Part shown: in pieces, positions 14,966 to 24,266 of the stretch | How the letters are laid out: every line of letters starts with the position of its first letter | Numbering within the stretch: the first letter of the stretch is position 1 | Assembly (NCBI GenBank): GCA_937766455.1 | Contig: CALLXD010000013.1 | Coordinates: 1 to 33,088 of the forward strand | Reading direction: 5' to 3' | DNA length: 33,088 nt | Source: Vicinamibacterales bacterium | GTDB lineage: Bacteria > Acidobacteriota > Vicinamibacteria > Vicinamibacterales > UBA8438 | Program-made: the position numbers and the translations under genes | Notes under the pieces: generated by a model | Database searches by the model: none | The model's input: only the letters and a program-made list of their open reading frames with translations | Told to the model about the DNA's origin: nothing

Positions 14966-16288
14966 ATGGCTGCCTCCACGCGTGTGAACTCGAACCGCCT
15001 GTTTGCCCGGGCCAAGCGGATCCTGCCCGGCGGCGTCGACAGTCCGGTTCGGGCGTTCTCTGCGGTGGGCGGCACTCCGCCGTTCATTAGGCGGGCGCGC
15101 GGCGCCCGCCTGATCGACGAAGACGGTCGCGCCTATATCGACTACGTCATGTCCTGGGGTCCGCTCATTCACGGGCACGCCCCAGCCGGACTGACCCGGG
15201 CGCTCTCTGAGGCGGCCGCGCGAGGCACCAGCTTCGGCGCTCCGACCGCCCTCGAGGTCGAGTTGGGTTTGGCCGTCCGCCGAGTGATGCCGTCCATCGA
15301 GCGGGTTCGTTTCGTGAACTCAGGGACCGAAGCCACCATGAGCGCGCTACGGCTTGCACGCGCGGCCACCGGGCGCGACCGGCTCATCAAGTTTGCCGGG
15401 TGCTATCACGGTCATGGAGACGCGTTCCTGGTGCAGGCCGGTTCTGGCGCCACCACGCTCGGCGTTCCGACCAGTCCAGGCGTCTCTCGGGCGGTTGCGG
15501 CCGACACGTTGGTGGCCCGGTACAACGATCTCGATTCGGTCGACCGCTTGTTCCGAAAGCATCGACAGCGCGTGGCTGCGCTCATCGTCGAACCCATCGC
15601 TGGCAATATGGGGGTCGTGCCGCCTGCGGCGGGGTTTCTCGAAGGACTCCGCGAGCTCAGTCAGGCGCATGGGGCGATCCTCATTTTCGATGAGGTTATT
15701 TCCGGTTTCCGGGCCGGACCAGGCGGGGCCCAGGAACGACTCGGCGTACGCCCAGACTTGACCTGCCTCGGCAAGATCATCGGCGGTGGCCTGCCGGTTG
15801 GCGCGTATGGCGGTCGCCGTGACCTGATGGAGTTGGTGGCTCCGGCCGGACCGGTGTACCAGGCGGGCACGTTGTCCGGGAACCCGCTGGCCATGACCGC
15901 CGGCCTCTGGGCGCTCTCGCAGCTCACACCTGAGTTGTATCGCAAGCTGGACCGGCTGGGCGGGCGGCTGGCCGCCGGGCTGGCCGAGGCGGCCCGACAG
16001 ACTGGCACCGACCTGCACGTTAACGCGCACGGGTCGGTCCTGACCCCGTTCTTCACCGCTACACCGGTGCGAAATTACGAATCGGCGACTCGCGCGGACA
16101 CGACCGCCTACGCGCAGTTCTTCCGAGGCATGCTGGCCCGCGGTATCTATCCACCACCATCACAATTCGAAGGCTGGTTTCTATCGGGTGCGCACTCCAA
16201 CGCGCACGTCGATGCGGCAATCGAAGCTGCCCACGCCACCCTGCGCGCGATGCGACGTCGCACCCGAAGGTCGACCGGACCCCGGTGA
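14966..16288 (+). CDS. hemL: Glutamate-1-semialdehyde 2,1-aminomutase
   Basis: Converts glutamate-1-semialdehyde, the hemA product, to 5-aminolevulinate using pyridoxal phosphate. The 440-residue protein shows SNRLFARAKRILPGGVDSPVRAF-type opening residues and FVNSGTEATMSALRLAR (117-132). GCYHGHGD (145-152) and EPIAGNMG (209-216) follow. The PLP aspartate motif is IFDEVISGFR (240-249), and the Schiff-base Lys270 is in CLGKIIGGGLPVGA. ATG 14966 fits family N-termini; ATG 14948 would add six residues. It completes the C5 route begun by the hemA-hemC-SUMT/HemD-hemB cluster about 9.6 kb upstream but is transcribed separately. Confidence 0.96.
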   Translation: MAASTRVNSNRLFARAKRILPGGVDSPVRAFSAVGGTPPFIRRARGARLIDEDGRAYIDYVMSWGPLIHGHAPAGLTRALSEAAARGTSFGAPTALEVELGLAVRRVMPSIERVRFVNSGTEATMSALRLARAATGRDRLIKFAGCYHGHGDAFLVQAGSGATTLGVPTSPGVSRAVAADTLVARYNDLDSVDRLFRKHRQRVAALIVEPIAGNMGVVPPAAGFLEGLRELSQAHGAILIFDEVISGFRAGPGGAQERLGVRPDLTCLGKIIGGGLPVGAYGGRRDLMELVAPAGPVYQAGTLSGNPLAMTAGLWALSQLTPELYRKLDRLGGRLAAGLAEAARQTGTDLHVNAHGSVLTPFFTATPVRNYESATRADTTAYAQFFRGMLARGIYPPPSQFEGWFLSGAHSNAHVDAAIEAAHATLRAMRRRTRRSTGPR

Positions 16289-16348
16289 TATCATCCCGAG
16301 TGTCGCGGCCTGCTGACGCCGCTGGCTCCTTGGCGGCAAGTTGAACGG

Positions 16349-16408
16349 CGGATCAGCGTGGCTCACTTGGTCACCCGAACAACGGATCAGCGTAGCCCGC
16401 TTGGTCAC
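16349..16408 (+). repeat. Tandem 34 bp-period direct repeat upstream of ispG
   Basis: Two 26 bp copies (16349-16374 and 16383-16408) share 23 of 26 bases, each running from CGGATCAGCGT to CTTGGTCAC. They lie between the hemL stop and ATG 16430 of ispG. The frame is open through them from GTG 16358, but that extension does not look like an IspG N-terminus. Confidence 0.6.
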
Positions 16409-16429
16409 GTACACCCCCATCCCACACGC

Positions 16430-17668
16430 ATGCCCACGACCACCTTCCATCGGACCATCGGTGTTCGCGTCGGCGACGTCCAGATTGGAGGCGGCGCGCC
16501 GGTGGCAGTGCAGTCGATGACGATCACCGACACCGCCGATGCGAAGGGGACGGCGGCGCAGTGTGTGGAGCTGGCGAGCGCCGGCTCGGAGCTCGTCCGC
16601 ATCACCGTAAACACCCCCGCCGCGGCAGAGGCCGTACCGGAAATCAAGCGTCGCATGCTCGATCTCGGGTGCCGGGCGCCGTTGATCGGCGACTTTCACT
16701 ACAACGGACACCTCCTGCTGTCCCAGTATCCCGGCTGTGCTGAGGCCCTGGACAAGTATCGAATCAACCCAGGCAACGTGGGCACCGGCTCGCGGCGAGA
16801 CGAGCGCTTCACGACCATTTGCCAGATCGCGCGGGACCATGGCACACCGGTCCGTATCGGTGTCAATGGCGGGTCGCTGAACCAGGACCTGGTCATGACC
16901 AGGATGCAGGAGAATACCGACCAGCAGCTCGGCCGAAGCTCGGAACAGATCATCAACGAATGCATGGTGCTGTCGGCACTCGAGTCAACTGCGCTCGCGA
17001 TGGAGGCCGGGCTTCGACCGGACCAGATCATCATCTCGTGCAAGGTCTCGACGCCACGCGACCTGATTGCCATCTATCGAGATCTGGCGTCGAAGACGAA
17101 CCAACCCTTGCACCTCGGTTTGACCGAAGCAGGGATGGGGCTGAAGGGCCAAGTGTGGTCGGCGGCGGCCATGGGCGTCCTGCTCGAACAGGGCATCGGC
17201 GACACGATCCGTGTGTCACTGACACCGCGTCCGGGCGGAGACCGCCGCGACGAAGTCTACGCCGCCTGTGAGTTGTTACAGGCACTCGGACTGCGCGCGT
17301 TCGCGCCAAGTATCACCGCCTGTCCGGGCTGCGGACGCACGACCAGCACGACCTTCCAGTCACTGGCTGAACTGATCCAGAACCATGTCCGAGAGATGAT
17401 GCCGACCTGGAAGGCCCGCTATGACGGCGTCGAGGAGATGCGCGTCGCTGTCATGGGCTGCGTCGTCAACGGGCCCGGCGAATCGAAAGCAGCCAACATC
17501 GGCATCAGCCTGCCAGGGACGGGGGAAGAACCCACGTGCCCCGTGTACATCGACGGGAAACATACGAAGACCTTGCGTGGGTCATACGATGAACTGGCGG
17601 ACGGGTTCCGTCGGCTGGTCGACGAGTACATCGAGCACCACTACGACAAGAAGGACCTCGCGATCTGA
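16430..17668 (+). CDS. ispG: 4-hydroxy-3-methylbut-2-enyl diphosphate synthase
   Basis: Seventh step of the methylerythritol-phosphate pathway: reductive conversion of MEcPP to HMBPP by a [4Fe-4S] enzyme. The 412-residue protein begins at ATG 16430, where the usual [23 protein letters not shown] opening falls at residues 9-31. The TIM-barrel part includes IGDFHYNG (86-93), INPGN (112-116) and GLTEAG (230-235). The cluster ligands are Cys298 and Cys301 (ACPGCGRT), Cys344 ([10 protein letters not shown]) and Glu351. A GTG at 16358 would add 24 poorly conserved residues covering the tandem repeat. The stop TGA overlaps the probable CTG start of the next gene. Confidence 0.96.
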   Translation: MPTTTFHRTIGVRVGDVQIGGGAPVAVQSMTITDTADAKGTAAQCVELASAGSELVRITVNTPAAAEAVPEIKRRMLDLGCRAPLIGDFHYNGHLLLSQYPGCAEALDKYRINPGNVGTGSRRDERFTTICQIARDHGTPVRIGVNGGSLNQDLVMTRMQENTDQQLGRSSEQIINECMVLSALESTALAMEAGLRPDQIIISCKVSTPRDLIAIYRDLASKTNQPLHLGLTEAGMGLKGQVWSAAAMGVLLEQGIGDTIRVSLTPRPGGDRRDEVYAACELLQALGLRAFAPSITACPGCGRTTSTTFQSLAELIQNHVREMMPTWKARYDGVEEMRVAVMGCVVNGPGESKAANIGISLPGTGEEPTCPVYIDGKHTKTLRGSYDELADGFRRLVDEYIEHHYDKKDLAI

Positions 17669-18570
17669 CTCCCAAGCCTCCGGCGACCGTATCTCTGAAC
17701 GCGCGCGCACCGGCCGCGCCAGTCCGCCTGATCGCCATCGACATCGACGGCACCTTGCTCGACAGCGACGGGCAGATTCCGGAGGCCAACCAACGGGCCA
17801 TTCATGCCGCCGCAGAGCGTGGGGTCGAGATCGTCCTGGCGACCGGACGCACCTTCCATCATGCGCAGCCCGTCGCTCGCAAGCTGGAGACTGAACTCGT
17901 GCTGCTCGTCAGCAACGGCGCCCTCGTGAAGACGCCTGACGGCGAGACGCTGGCCACACGCCTCATCCCACGCGAGCTCGCGAGAGAACTGATTCTTTCC
18001 ACGAGACCGGTGCGCCAGGGGGCGGCACTCATCTTCGACCGGGGCGACGCCGGGCAGTATGTCTGGGAACGTGTCGACTGGTCGCATCCCCAGCGAGCGT
18101 GGTACTTCGAGCGAAACCGGGTCCACATGACGGAACTCCCCGCGCTCGACGACGCGCTCGACGACGCGGAGGACAGCGTCGACCCGGTACAGCTGGCGTT
18201 CACGGGCGGGGTGGCGGAGATGCGCACCTTGGCCGACCACGTCCGCTCGCTCCCGGATGCCAAGCGTGTCACCTTGACGCTCACGGAATATGAGGACCGC
18301 GACTTTTCTCTCTTCGACATCACCGCCGAAGGGTGCTCAAAAGGAACCACCCTGGCCGAGTGGGCCGTCAGCCGAGGCATCGCTCCGGCGGCGGTGATGG
18401 CCGTCGGCGACAATTTGAACGACCAGGACATGCTCGCCTTCGCCGGCCACCCGGTGGTGATGGGGAATGCGGTGCCGGAATTGAAGAACGCGGGCTGGCC
18501 AACGACCAGTTCACACGACGCCGCCGGGCTGGCCCTGGCGATCACCGCGCTCGTGCTCACCAATCCGTAG
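17665..18570 (+). CDS. Cof-type HAD-superfamily phosphatase, probable CTG start
   Basis: About 301 residues when read from CTG 17665. HAD motif I is DIDGTLL with nucleophile Asp26 and Asp28, motif II is the Thr60 region of LATGRT, motif III is Lys226 in CSKGTTL, and motif IV is [11 protein letters not shown] with Asp249 and Asp253. The large insert between motifs II and III is the C2 cap of the Cof/YidA group, phosphatases acting on sugar phosphates or nucleotides. The frame from the last upstream stop (17590) to TTG 17755 holds no ATG, GTG or TTG, and starting at 17755 would delete the catalytic motif I. CTG 17665 overlaps the ispG stop as CTGA, the same geometry as the GTGA/ATGA junctions elsewhere in the window, giving the plausible N-terminus [13 protein letters not shown] 17695 is an alternative. 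Confidence 0.85.
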   Translation: MTPKPPATVSLNARAPAAPVRLIAIDIDGTLLDSDGQIPEANQRAIHAAAERGVEIVLATGRTFHHAQPVARKLETELVLLVSNGALVKTPDGETLATRLIPRELARELILSTRPVRQGAALIFDRGDAGQYVWERVDWSHPQRAWYFERNRVHMTELPALDDALDDAEDSVDPVQLAFTGGVAEMRTLADHVRSLPDAKRVTLTLTEYEDRDFSLFDITAEGCSKGTTLAEWAVSRGIAPAAVMAVGDNLNDQDMLAFAGHPVVMGNAVPELKNAGWPTTSSHDAAGLALAITALVLTNP

Positions 18571-18599
18571 AAGAGGACCGCGACGGCGCGGGCTGCCCC

Positions 18600-19958
18600 T
18601 CAGGAGCCGACTGGCGAGCCCCACGACGCCACGCGCCGAAACCAGGTCACGACGAGCACGCTCCCCACCACCATCAGTCCGACGCAGAGGCCCACCCACA
18701 GCCCGACCGCGTCCCACCCTCGGTGGAAACAGAGCCAGTAGCCCACCGGCAGCCCAATGGCCCAGTGGCCAGCGAGGTTCCAGAACATGGGCGTCCGGGT
18801 ATCGCCCAGGCCGCGCAACACCCCCGTCGCCACCCCTTGGAAACCATCAAACAACTGGAACAGGGCGGCAACGAACACAAGCGGCACGCCAATAGCGAGC
18901 ACTGTGGCGTCCGCCGTGAATAGCCGCAGTATCGGGTGCGGGACGAGAACGAACACCAACCCGGCGCACGCCATGAATCCGGTGCCGAGCACCAACGCCG
19001 CCCATCCCGCGTCGCGGGCACCAGAGGGATCGCCGCGCCCCACGGCATGGCCCACCCGAACGGCCCCTGCCGCGCCCACACCGAGGGGGACCATGAAGGT
19101 GACGCCGGCGACGCTCAGCACGATCTGATGTGCGGCCAGGGTCGACGCATCGAGCCGACCGGCCAGAGCGGTCGCAGCCGCGAACACCCCAATTTCGAGC
19201 GTCACTTGCACGGCGGCCGGCACGCCAATTGCCGCCAGCCGGCGCAGTCGCGTGAGATCGAGGCGCCGTGGCGCCTGCCACAGACCGGTGCGCTGGAGTC
19301 GGTCGTGGCGTACGATGGCGAACAAGAGAAACAAGGCCAGGTAGACGCGCGACACGCACGTGGCCCACGCGGCACCGTCCACACCCAGACGCGGCGCGCC
19401 GAGATGACCGAACACCAGGACCCAGTTCGCGGCCACATTGATCAGGTTCGCGCTGACCAGCGCCATCATCACCGGCGCCACCAACCCCATGGCCTGTAGA
19501 TACCGGCGGAACGCCGTGTAGAGCAACAGCGGCAGAATGCTCCAGACGATTCTCGAGAAGTAGGGCCCGACCAGCTGCTCCACCGCCGGGTCGAGACCCC
19601 AACGGTCGAGCACCGCGAGCACAACGGCGGTCACCCCCGTCAGCGGCACGGCGAGCAACACGCTCAGCCCGACGCCGTGAAATAGCCAACGGTGACACTC
19701 CTCCAGGCGCTGCGCGCCGTAGGCCTGGGCGACGAGGGTGTCGAGACCAAGTAAGACACCAATGCCGAAGACGGCAATCGCGAAGAACACTACACTGCCG
19801 ACGCCGACCGCCCCAATGGCCTCCGGACCCAGTCGCCCGACCATGGCGATGTCCACCACGCCCATGGCGATCCAGCCCAGTTCGGCCACCACCACGGGCG
19901 TGGCGAGCCGGGCCATCGGCGGAAGTTCGGCGCGGAGGCCGACCAGCGTTGACCGCAT
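18600..19958 (-). CDS. MATE family efflux transporter
   Basis: A 452-residue inner-membrane antiporter of the NorM/DinF-like MATE group, which exports cationic drugs or metabolites using Na+ or H+ gradients. Twelve hydrophobic segments form two similar halves. MATE landmarks include PVVVAELGWIAMGVVDIAMVGRLGPEAIGAVG in the first two helices, DTLVAQAYGAQ (73-83) and the corresponding second-half segment RVGHAVGRGDP. The frame is complete. It is convergent with the HAD gene with only 29 bases between stops and has no regulator beside it. The substrate cannot be told from sequence. Confidence 0.92.
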   Translation of the reverse strand: MRSTLVGLRAELPPMARLATPVVVAELGWIAMGVVDIAMVGRLGPEAIGAVGVGSVVFFAIAVFGIGVLLGLDTLVAQAYGAQRLEECHRWLFHGVGLSVLLAVPLTGVTAVVLAVLDRWGLDPAVEQLVGPYFSRIVWSILPLLLYTAFRRYLQAMGLVAPVMMALVSANLINVAANWVLVFGHLGAPRLGVDGAAWATCVSRVYLALFLLFAIVRHDRLQRTGLWQAPRRLDLTRLRRLAAIGVPAAVQVTLEIGVFAAATALAGRLDASTLAAHQIVLSVAGVTFMVPLGVGAAGAVRVGHAVGRGDPSGARDAGWAALVLGTGFMACAGLVFVLVPHPILRLFTADATVLAIGVPLVFVAALFQLFDGFQGVATGVLRGLGDTRTPMFWNLAGHWAIGLPVGYWLCFHRGWDAVGLWVGLCVGLMVVGSVLVVTWFRRVASWGSPVGS

Positions 19959-20079
19959 ACCGTGGTCCTACGTCTCCATCGGCGGCGGTCCGGTAACACG
20001 GACACGCGACACCGCCTGTTTCACGGGCAAAGGAGCCGAGAGCGGGAACGAAACGAGAGAGACCGGAAGGCGGGAGCAG
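19959..20079. other. Short spacer between the MATE gene and rseP
   Basis: These 121 bases on the shared minus strand could hold a promoter for the MATE gene. I see no good -35/-10 pair, and no hairpin with a U-tract closing the uppS-rseP operon. Confidence 0.25.
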
Positions 20080-21393
20080 CTATCGCCAGATCATGAGACG
20101 CTCGATCCAGGCCACGCGGGTCAAGTCGTTGTAGATCACGGTGACCATCAGTGTCATCAGCAGCGCGAAACCAACCAGCAGCATCTTCTCCTTGAGCTTG
20201 ACGCTGAAGTCGCGGCGCGAGACCCCCTCGAGCGCCATGATCGCGATATGACCACCGTCAAGAATCGGGATCGGCAACAAGTTGAGAATACCCAGATTGA
20301 GGCTGATCATCGACATGAGACCGAACAAGCTCATCCAGCCGATCTCGGCGGCGTCACCCGACAGTTGCGCGATGCCAACCGGCCCGACCAACTGGGAGGG
20401 GGACGTGTCACGGGTGAAGAACCCCGCGAGGGTCTGAAAGATCATGCCCGACCACTCATAGTTCTGCTCAAGGCTGAGCGTGAACGCCTCGAATGGTCCC
20501 GGCTCTATGGTGCGCGTCTCCGGCTGGAGAAACACCCCAATCAGCCCAACCCCGTCCACCAGGTTGGGTGTCACCAGGATGTCCTGCTGCGCACCGTCGC
20601 GCCGGATCTGCAGGCTCAGCGGGACGTTCGGATTGTCGTTGATCGTCTGAACCAACGACTCCTGGTTGACCGCCCGCCCCTCGATGCCCTCGATGACGTC
20701 GCCGGCCACGATGCCCGCGTCCCGAGCGGCCGAGTTCGACTGTACCGAAACCACCTGGGGCGAGATGCTGGGGATGACGCCTAGATCCCCCACGTTGTAT
20801 TCGGTCTCTCCGGTCGGCGTCAGCATGATCGACCGCATCTCGCCATCCCGACGCAGTACGACCTCAACCTCGCGATCGGCACGCGGGAGCACGGCGTAGA
20901 ACAGCTCCTCCCACGTATTCACCTCGCGCCCGGCGACGCTCATGATGCGGTCGCCTGGACGCACATCAGCTGTCGCGGCGGGCGAGTCCGCGACCACAGA
21001 GCCAACCACGGGCGGTTGGTCCTGGTAGACGGGGATCTCCGCGCCCTGATACAGCACGACGGTCATCACCACGATGGCGAGAATGAAATTCATCGCGGGG
21101 CCGGCAAGCAGAATCTGAAACCGCTGCCACTTGCTTTTCGACAAGAACTCATCGTCCTTGCCCTCACGCTCGTCTTCCGCGTTCTCGCCCGCCATCTTGA
21201 CGTAGCCGCCGAGCGGGATCGCGCTGACACAGTAGACGGTGTCGCCGCGTTTGGTCTGTATCAACTTCGGGCCGAACCCGAGGGAAAACGTCAGACAACG
21301 GACGCCGTGATACCGGGCCACGAGGAAATGCCCCAGTTCGTGCACAAACACGAGCACGCCGAGGACGAACAGAAACGCGAGCAGGCTCGTCAT
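20080..21393 (-). CDS. rseP: RIP metalloprotease RseP (site-2 protease) with two PDZ domains
   Basis: Cleaves membrane-spanning anti-sigma factors and signal-peptide remnants inside the inner membrane. The 437-residue protein has zinc motif HELGH (His18, Glu19, His22) in the first helix, GGYVKMAGE (62-70), two periplasmic PDZ domains (about 125-192 and 205-277) and the third zinc ligand motif LDG (378-380) in NLLPIPILDGGH. Two PDZ domains match the E. coli RseP layout rather than the shorter single-PDZ form. ATG 21393 overlaps the dxr stop as ATGA. It is the last gene of uppS-cdsA-dxr-rseP, a widely conserved order in proteobacteria and relatives. Confidence 0.96.
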   Translation of the reverse strand: MTSLLAFLFVLGVLVFVHELGHFLVARYHGVRCLTFSLGFGPKLIQTKRGDTVYCVSAIPLGGYVKMAGENAEDEREGKDDEFLSKSKWQRFQILLAGPAMNFILAIVVMTVVLYQGAEIPVYQDQPPVVGSVVADSPAATADVRPGDRIMSVAGREVNTWEELFYAVLPRADREVEVVLRRDGEMRSIMLTPTGETEYNVGDLGVIPSISPQVVSVQSNSAARDAGIVAGDVIEGIEGRAVNQESLVQTINDNPNVPLSLQIRRDGAQQDILVTPNLVDGVGLIGVFLQPETRTIEPGPFEAFTLSLEQNYEWSGMIFQTLAGFFTRDTSPSQLVGPVGIAQLSGDAAEIGWMSLFGLMSMISLNLGILNLLPIPILDGGHIAIMALEGVSRRDFSVKLKEKMLLVGFALLMTLMVTVIYNDLTRVAWIERLMIWR

Positions 21394-22577
21394 TGTGTCG
21401 ATTGTACCCCGCTCACGAGTCTGCGGGACAACTCGCGAGCCGCGGCGTCCACCGCCCGTACACCCTCAAGCGTGGTTGGTGCGGACACGTCACGCGCCTC
21501 GATGTCGTCCAGCACGGCCGAGATGATGTCCGGGATCGCCGTGAACGGAATCGCTTCGTCAAGAAACGCGTGCACCGCGATCTCGTTCGCGGCATTGAGT
21601 CCAACTGGCAAGGCCGGGCTACCGCGCAGCGCCCGATACGCCAACGCGAGACACGGAAAACGCGCTGTGTCCGGTCGGCCGAACTCTAGCGGACCACACG
21701 CAGCCAGATCCAGAGCTGGCAGCCGCGTCTCCCACCGATCGGGATACGAAAACGCATACTGGATCGGAAGACGCATATCGGTGATGCCAAGTTGCGCGAT
21801 CTGCGAGCCATCCCGCAGCTCCACCAAGGAATGCACGACCGACTGAGGGTGGACCACGACATCGATCCGATCGGCAGGCATATCGAACAACCAACGTGCC
21901 TCGATCACCTCCAACCCCTTGTTCATGAGGGTGGCCGAGTCGACGGTTATCTTGCGGCCCATGCGCCAGGTTGGGTGGGCCAACGCGTCCGCCGGCGTCA
22001 CGCCTGGCAACCGCTCGGCCGACCACTCGCGAAACGGCCCACCCGACGCGGTCAGAATCAGCCGCTTCACCTCGCGGTCTGGCCGGCCATGAAGGCACTG
22101 ATGGATCGCGTTGTGCTCACTGTCGACTGGGAGCACGGCTACCCCACGTCGGCGCGCCGCCTCCATGACCAGTCCACCGGCCATCACAAGCACTTCCTTG
22201 TTGGCCAGCGCGATGGTCTTGCCCGCGTCGATCGCGGCGAACACCGCGTCGAGCGCGGTCGTGCCGGTCGTCGCACACAGGACAATGTCCACATCAGGGT
22301 GGGTGGCCACGGCACGCAGACCATCAGGCCCCGCCAAAGCTCGAGTCACCCCCGCGGCTGCCGACTTGGACAACTGGGACCGCACTGCGACGATGCCGTC
22401 GTCGCTCGCCATGGCGATGACGCGGGGGCGATGACGCTCCACCTGCTCTGCGAGGCGCTCGACATTGCGACCCGCGGCCAGACCGACCACATCGATCCGA
22501 TCCGCGTGGGCCAAGGCGACCGACAGCGCGCTGCTCCCAATGGAACCGGTCGACCCGAGAATGGCGATGCGTTTCAC
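21390..22577 (-). CDS. dxr: 1-deoxy-D-xylulose 5-phosphate reductoisomerase
   Basis: Makes 2-C-methyl-D-erythritol 4-phosphate, the committed step of the MEP isoprenoid pathway, using NADPH and a divalent metal. The 395 residues include the Rossmann loop LGSTGSIGSS (7-16), ALANKEVLVMAG (123-134), metal ligands Asp152 and Glu154 in PVDSEHNAI plus Glu223 in NKGLEVIEA, ILTASGGPFREW (174-185), and HPQSVVHSLVE. It supplies precursors used by ispG in this window and by uppS upstream in the same operon. The stop overlaps the rseP ATG. Confidence 0.97.
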   Translation of the reverse strand: MKRIAILGSTGSIGSSALSVALAHADRIDVVGLAAGRNVERLAEQVERHRPRVIAMASDDGIVAVRSQLSKSAAAGVTRALAGPDGLRAVATHPDVDIVLCATTGTTALDAVFAAIDAGKTIALANKEVLVMAGGLVMEAARRRGVAVLPVDSEHNAIHQCLHGRPDREVKRLILTASGGPFREWSAERLPGVTPADALAHPTWRMGRKITVDSATLMNKGLEVIEARWLFDMPADRIDVVVHPQSVVHSLVELRDGSQIAQLGITDMRLPIQYAFSYPDRWETRLPALDLAACGPLEFGRPDTARFPCLALAYRALRGSPALPVGLNAANEIAVHAFLDEAIPFTAIPDIISAVLDDIEARDVSAPTTLEGVRAVDAAARELSRRLVSGVQSTQ

Positions 22578-22609
22578 AATATCCTGCGCGAAGGCGCCGG
22601 CCGGCCCCT

Positions 22610-23398
22610 CTACCGAACCAGCTCACCGAGCTTCAGAAACACGTAAAACCCAGGCGCGGCGAACAGCAGACTGTCGATTCGGTCGAGCAAGCCACCGTGC
22701 CCCGGGATCAAATTCGATGCGTCCTTGAGCCCGGCGCCGCGCTTGAGTTGGGACTCGAACAGATCCCCCGCGATACCCAAGCCGACCACAAGGGCCCCAA
22801 GCAGCACGCGCTGCGTGATCGAGGTCTCGCCGAGGGCCACGCCCGCCAGCCCCACCGTCAGCGCGATACCGGCGGCCACGCCGCACACGGCACCTTCGAC
22901 CGTCTTCTTGGGACTGATCGTGGGAGCGAGTGGCGTGCGTCCGAACGCGCGTCCGCCGTAGTACTGCGCCGTGTCGCTCAGCATGATGATCGCCAGCAGC
23001 AGCACCACCGCCTCGCGCCCCGCGACGAACCGTACCGCCACCAGTGCGCCAATCGGCATCGCGAGGTAGACCAGCGGAAACAGGGAGGACGCGATGTCGA
23101 GTAGGGCCTGGTCATCCCGACGCGTCGTGGTCAAGCTGACCACACTGACGACCAGTACGGAGGCCATCAGCGCGATGGCGGTGACGTCATAGGCCACGCC
23201 GGCCACGACCACGGCCGCGCCGGCCAGTACCAGCGCCGTCGGCACCCGCGCCCCCAATGCCGTAGCCAGACCCGCGTATTCGAAGAAGGCGACCAGCAGC
23301 ACGATCTCCGCCAAGCCCAGCGTTGCCAATGGCGGGAGCAGCCAGATGGTCCCAAAGACCACGGGGAGCAGAACGAGCGCACTGAGGACTCGGGTCAT
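22610..23398 (-). CDS. cdsA: Phosphatidate cytidylyltransferase (CDP-diacylglycerol synthase)
   Basis: Forms CDP-diacylglycerol from phosphatidate and CTP at the inner membrane, the branch point to all phospholipids. The 262-residue protein has about eight membrane segments. The C-terminal half holds the family signature: SDTAQYYGGR with Asp142, SPKKTVEG (162-169), GDLFESQLKR with Asp212, GLKDASNLIPGHGGLLDRIDS (223-243) with the paired acidic residues that bind Mg2+. It starts 9 bases after uppS and precedes dxr by 32 bases, so it is cotranscribed. Confidence 0.96.
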   Translation of the reverse strand: MTRVLSALVLLPVVFGTIWLLPPLATLGLAEIVLLVAFFEYAGLATALGARVPTALVLAGAAVVVAGVAYDVTAIALMASVLVVSVVSLTTTRRDDQALLDIASSLFPLVYLAMPIGALVAVRFVAGREAVVLLLAIIMLSDTAQYYGGRAFGRTPLAPTISPKKTVEGAVCGVAAGIALTVGLAGVALGETSITQRVLLGALVVGLGIAGDLFESQLKRGAGLKDASNLIPGHGGLLDRIDSLLFAAPGFYVFLKLGELVR

Positions 23399-23407
23399 GC
23401 CGAACGG

Positions 23408-24193
23408 TCAGTGTCCGACAACGGCCGGCTGGGTGATCCCGCCGTAGCGCCGCTCACGCTTCTGGTAGTCCAAAATGGCCTCGATCAGATGCCGGGCGCG
23501 AAAGTCCGGCCAGAGCGTCTCTGTCACCCAAATCTCGGCGTAGGCGATCTGCCACAAGAGAAAGTTGCTGACCCGCATCTCTCCACTCGTCCGGATGAGC
23601 AGATCGGGATCGGGTTGCCCGGCTGTATACAGCTGCTGGCCAAATGTCTCTTCGGTGAGATCGGACGGGCTCACTCCGGCCTCGATCACGCGCCGGGCGG
23701 CCCGCACAATTTCCGCCCGCCCGCCGTAGTTGAGCGCGATGTTGAAGAGCATGCCGCGATTGCCGCTCGTCCGCTCCTGTCCGGCGTCGAGCTCGCGCCG
23801 CACGTCATCCGGCAAGTCAGCCTCCGCCCCGATGACATTGAAACGAATGTCATTCGCGAGGAGCGTCTCGAGTTCGAGACGCAAGTACCGCTTGAGCAGC
23901 CCCATGAGGACCGACACCTCGGTCGGCGGTCGTTTCCAGTTCTCGACCGAAAAGGCGTACAGCGTCAGTACATCGAGGCCCAGGCGAGCTGACGTCTCCA
24001 CCACGTCCCTGACCGAGGCGATTCCGGCGCGGTGGCCTTCAACACGTGGCATATGGCGCTGCGCGGCCCACCGCCCATTACCGTCCATGATGACGGCGAC
24101 GTGGGCCGGCAACCGATCGAAATCCACCTGACGGGCGAGTGACTCCTCCTGAGAGCCAGCGGGCACCCACGTCAGCAGTTGGTCGAGGCTCAT
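23408..24193 (-). CDS. uppS: Undecaprenyl diphosphate synthase (cis-prenyltransferase)
   Basis: Extends farnesyl diphosphate with isopentenyl units to undecaprenyl diphosphate, the carrier for peptidoglycan and surface polysaccharides. The 261 residues show HVAVIMDGNGRWA with catalytic Asp37, RVEGHRAG, LYAFSVENWKRP, NIALNYGGRAEI, and the C-terminal RTSGEMRVSNFLLWQIAYAE block that binds isopentenyl diphosphate. Start ATG 24193 lacks a strong Shine-Dalgarno site, but a good promoter lies 45-73 bases upstream. It is the first gene of the uppS-cdsA-dxr-rseP operon. The lipid carrier would serve the glycosyltransferases in this window. Confidence 0.96.
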   Translation of the reverse strand: MSLDQLLTWVPAGSQEESLARQVDFDRLPAHVAVIMDGNGRWAAQRHMPRVEGHRAGIASVRDVVETSARLGLDVLTLYAFSVENWKRPPTEVSVLMGLLKRYLRLELETLLANDIRFNVIGAEADLPDDVRRELDAGQERTSGNRGMLFNIALNYGGRAEIVRAARRVIEAGVSPSDLTEETFGQQLYTAGQPDPDLLIRTSGEMRVSNFLLWQIAYAEIWVTETLWPDFRARHLIEAILDYQKRERRYGGITQPAVVGH

Positions 24194-24237
24194 GAGGGCA
24201 TCAGGTGGCGCAGCGAAGAAAGACCCTGTAAACCGCT

Positions 24238-24266
24238 ATGATACAAGCTGTTAGGGCATCATTCAA
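24238..24266 (-). promoter_or_regulatory. Sigma70-type promoter of the uppS-cdsA-dxr-rseP operon
   Basis: On the minus strand TTGAAT (24266-24261) and TATCAT (24243-24238) are separated by exactly 17 bases, matching four and five consensus positions. The predicted start near 24231 gives a leader of about 38 bases. The -35 box overlaps the truA stop codon (24265-24263), so the operon promoter lies at the very end of the preceding gene. Confidence 0.6.
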
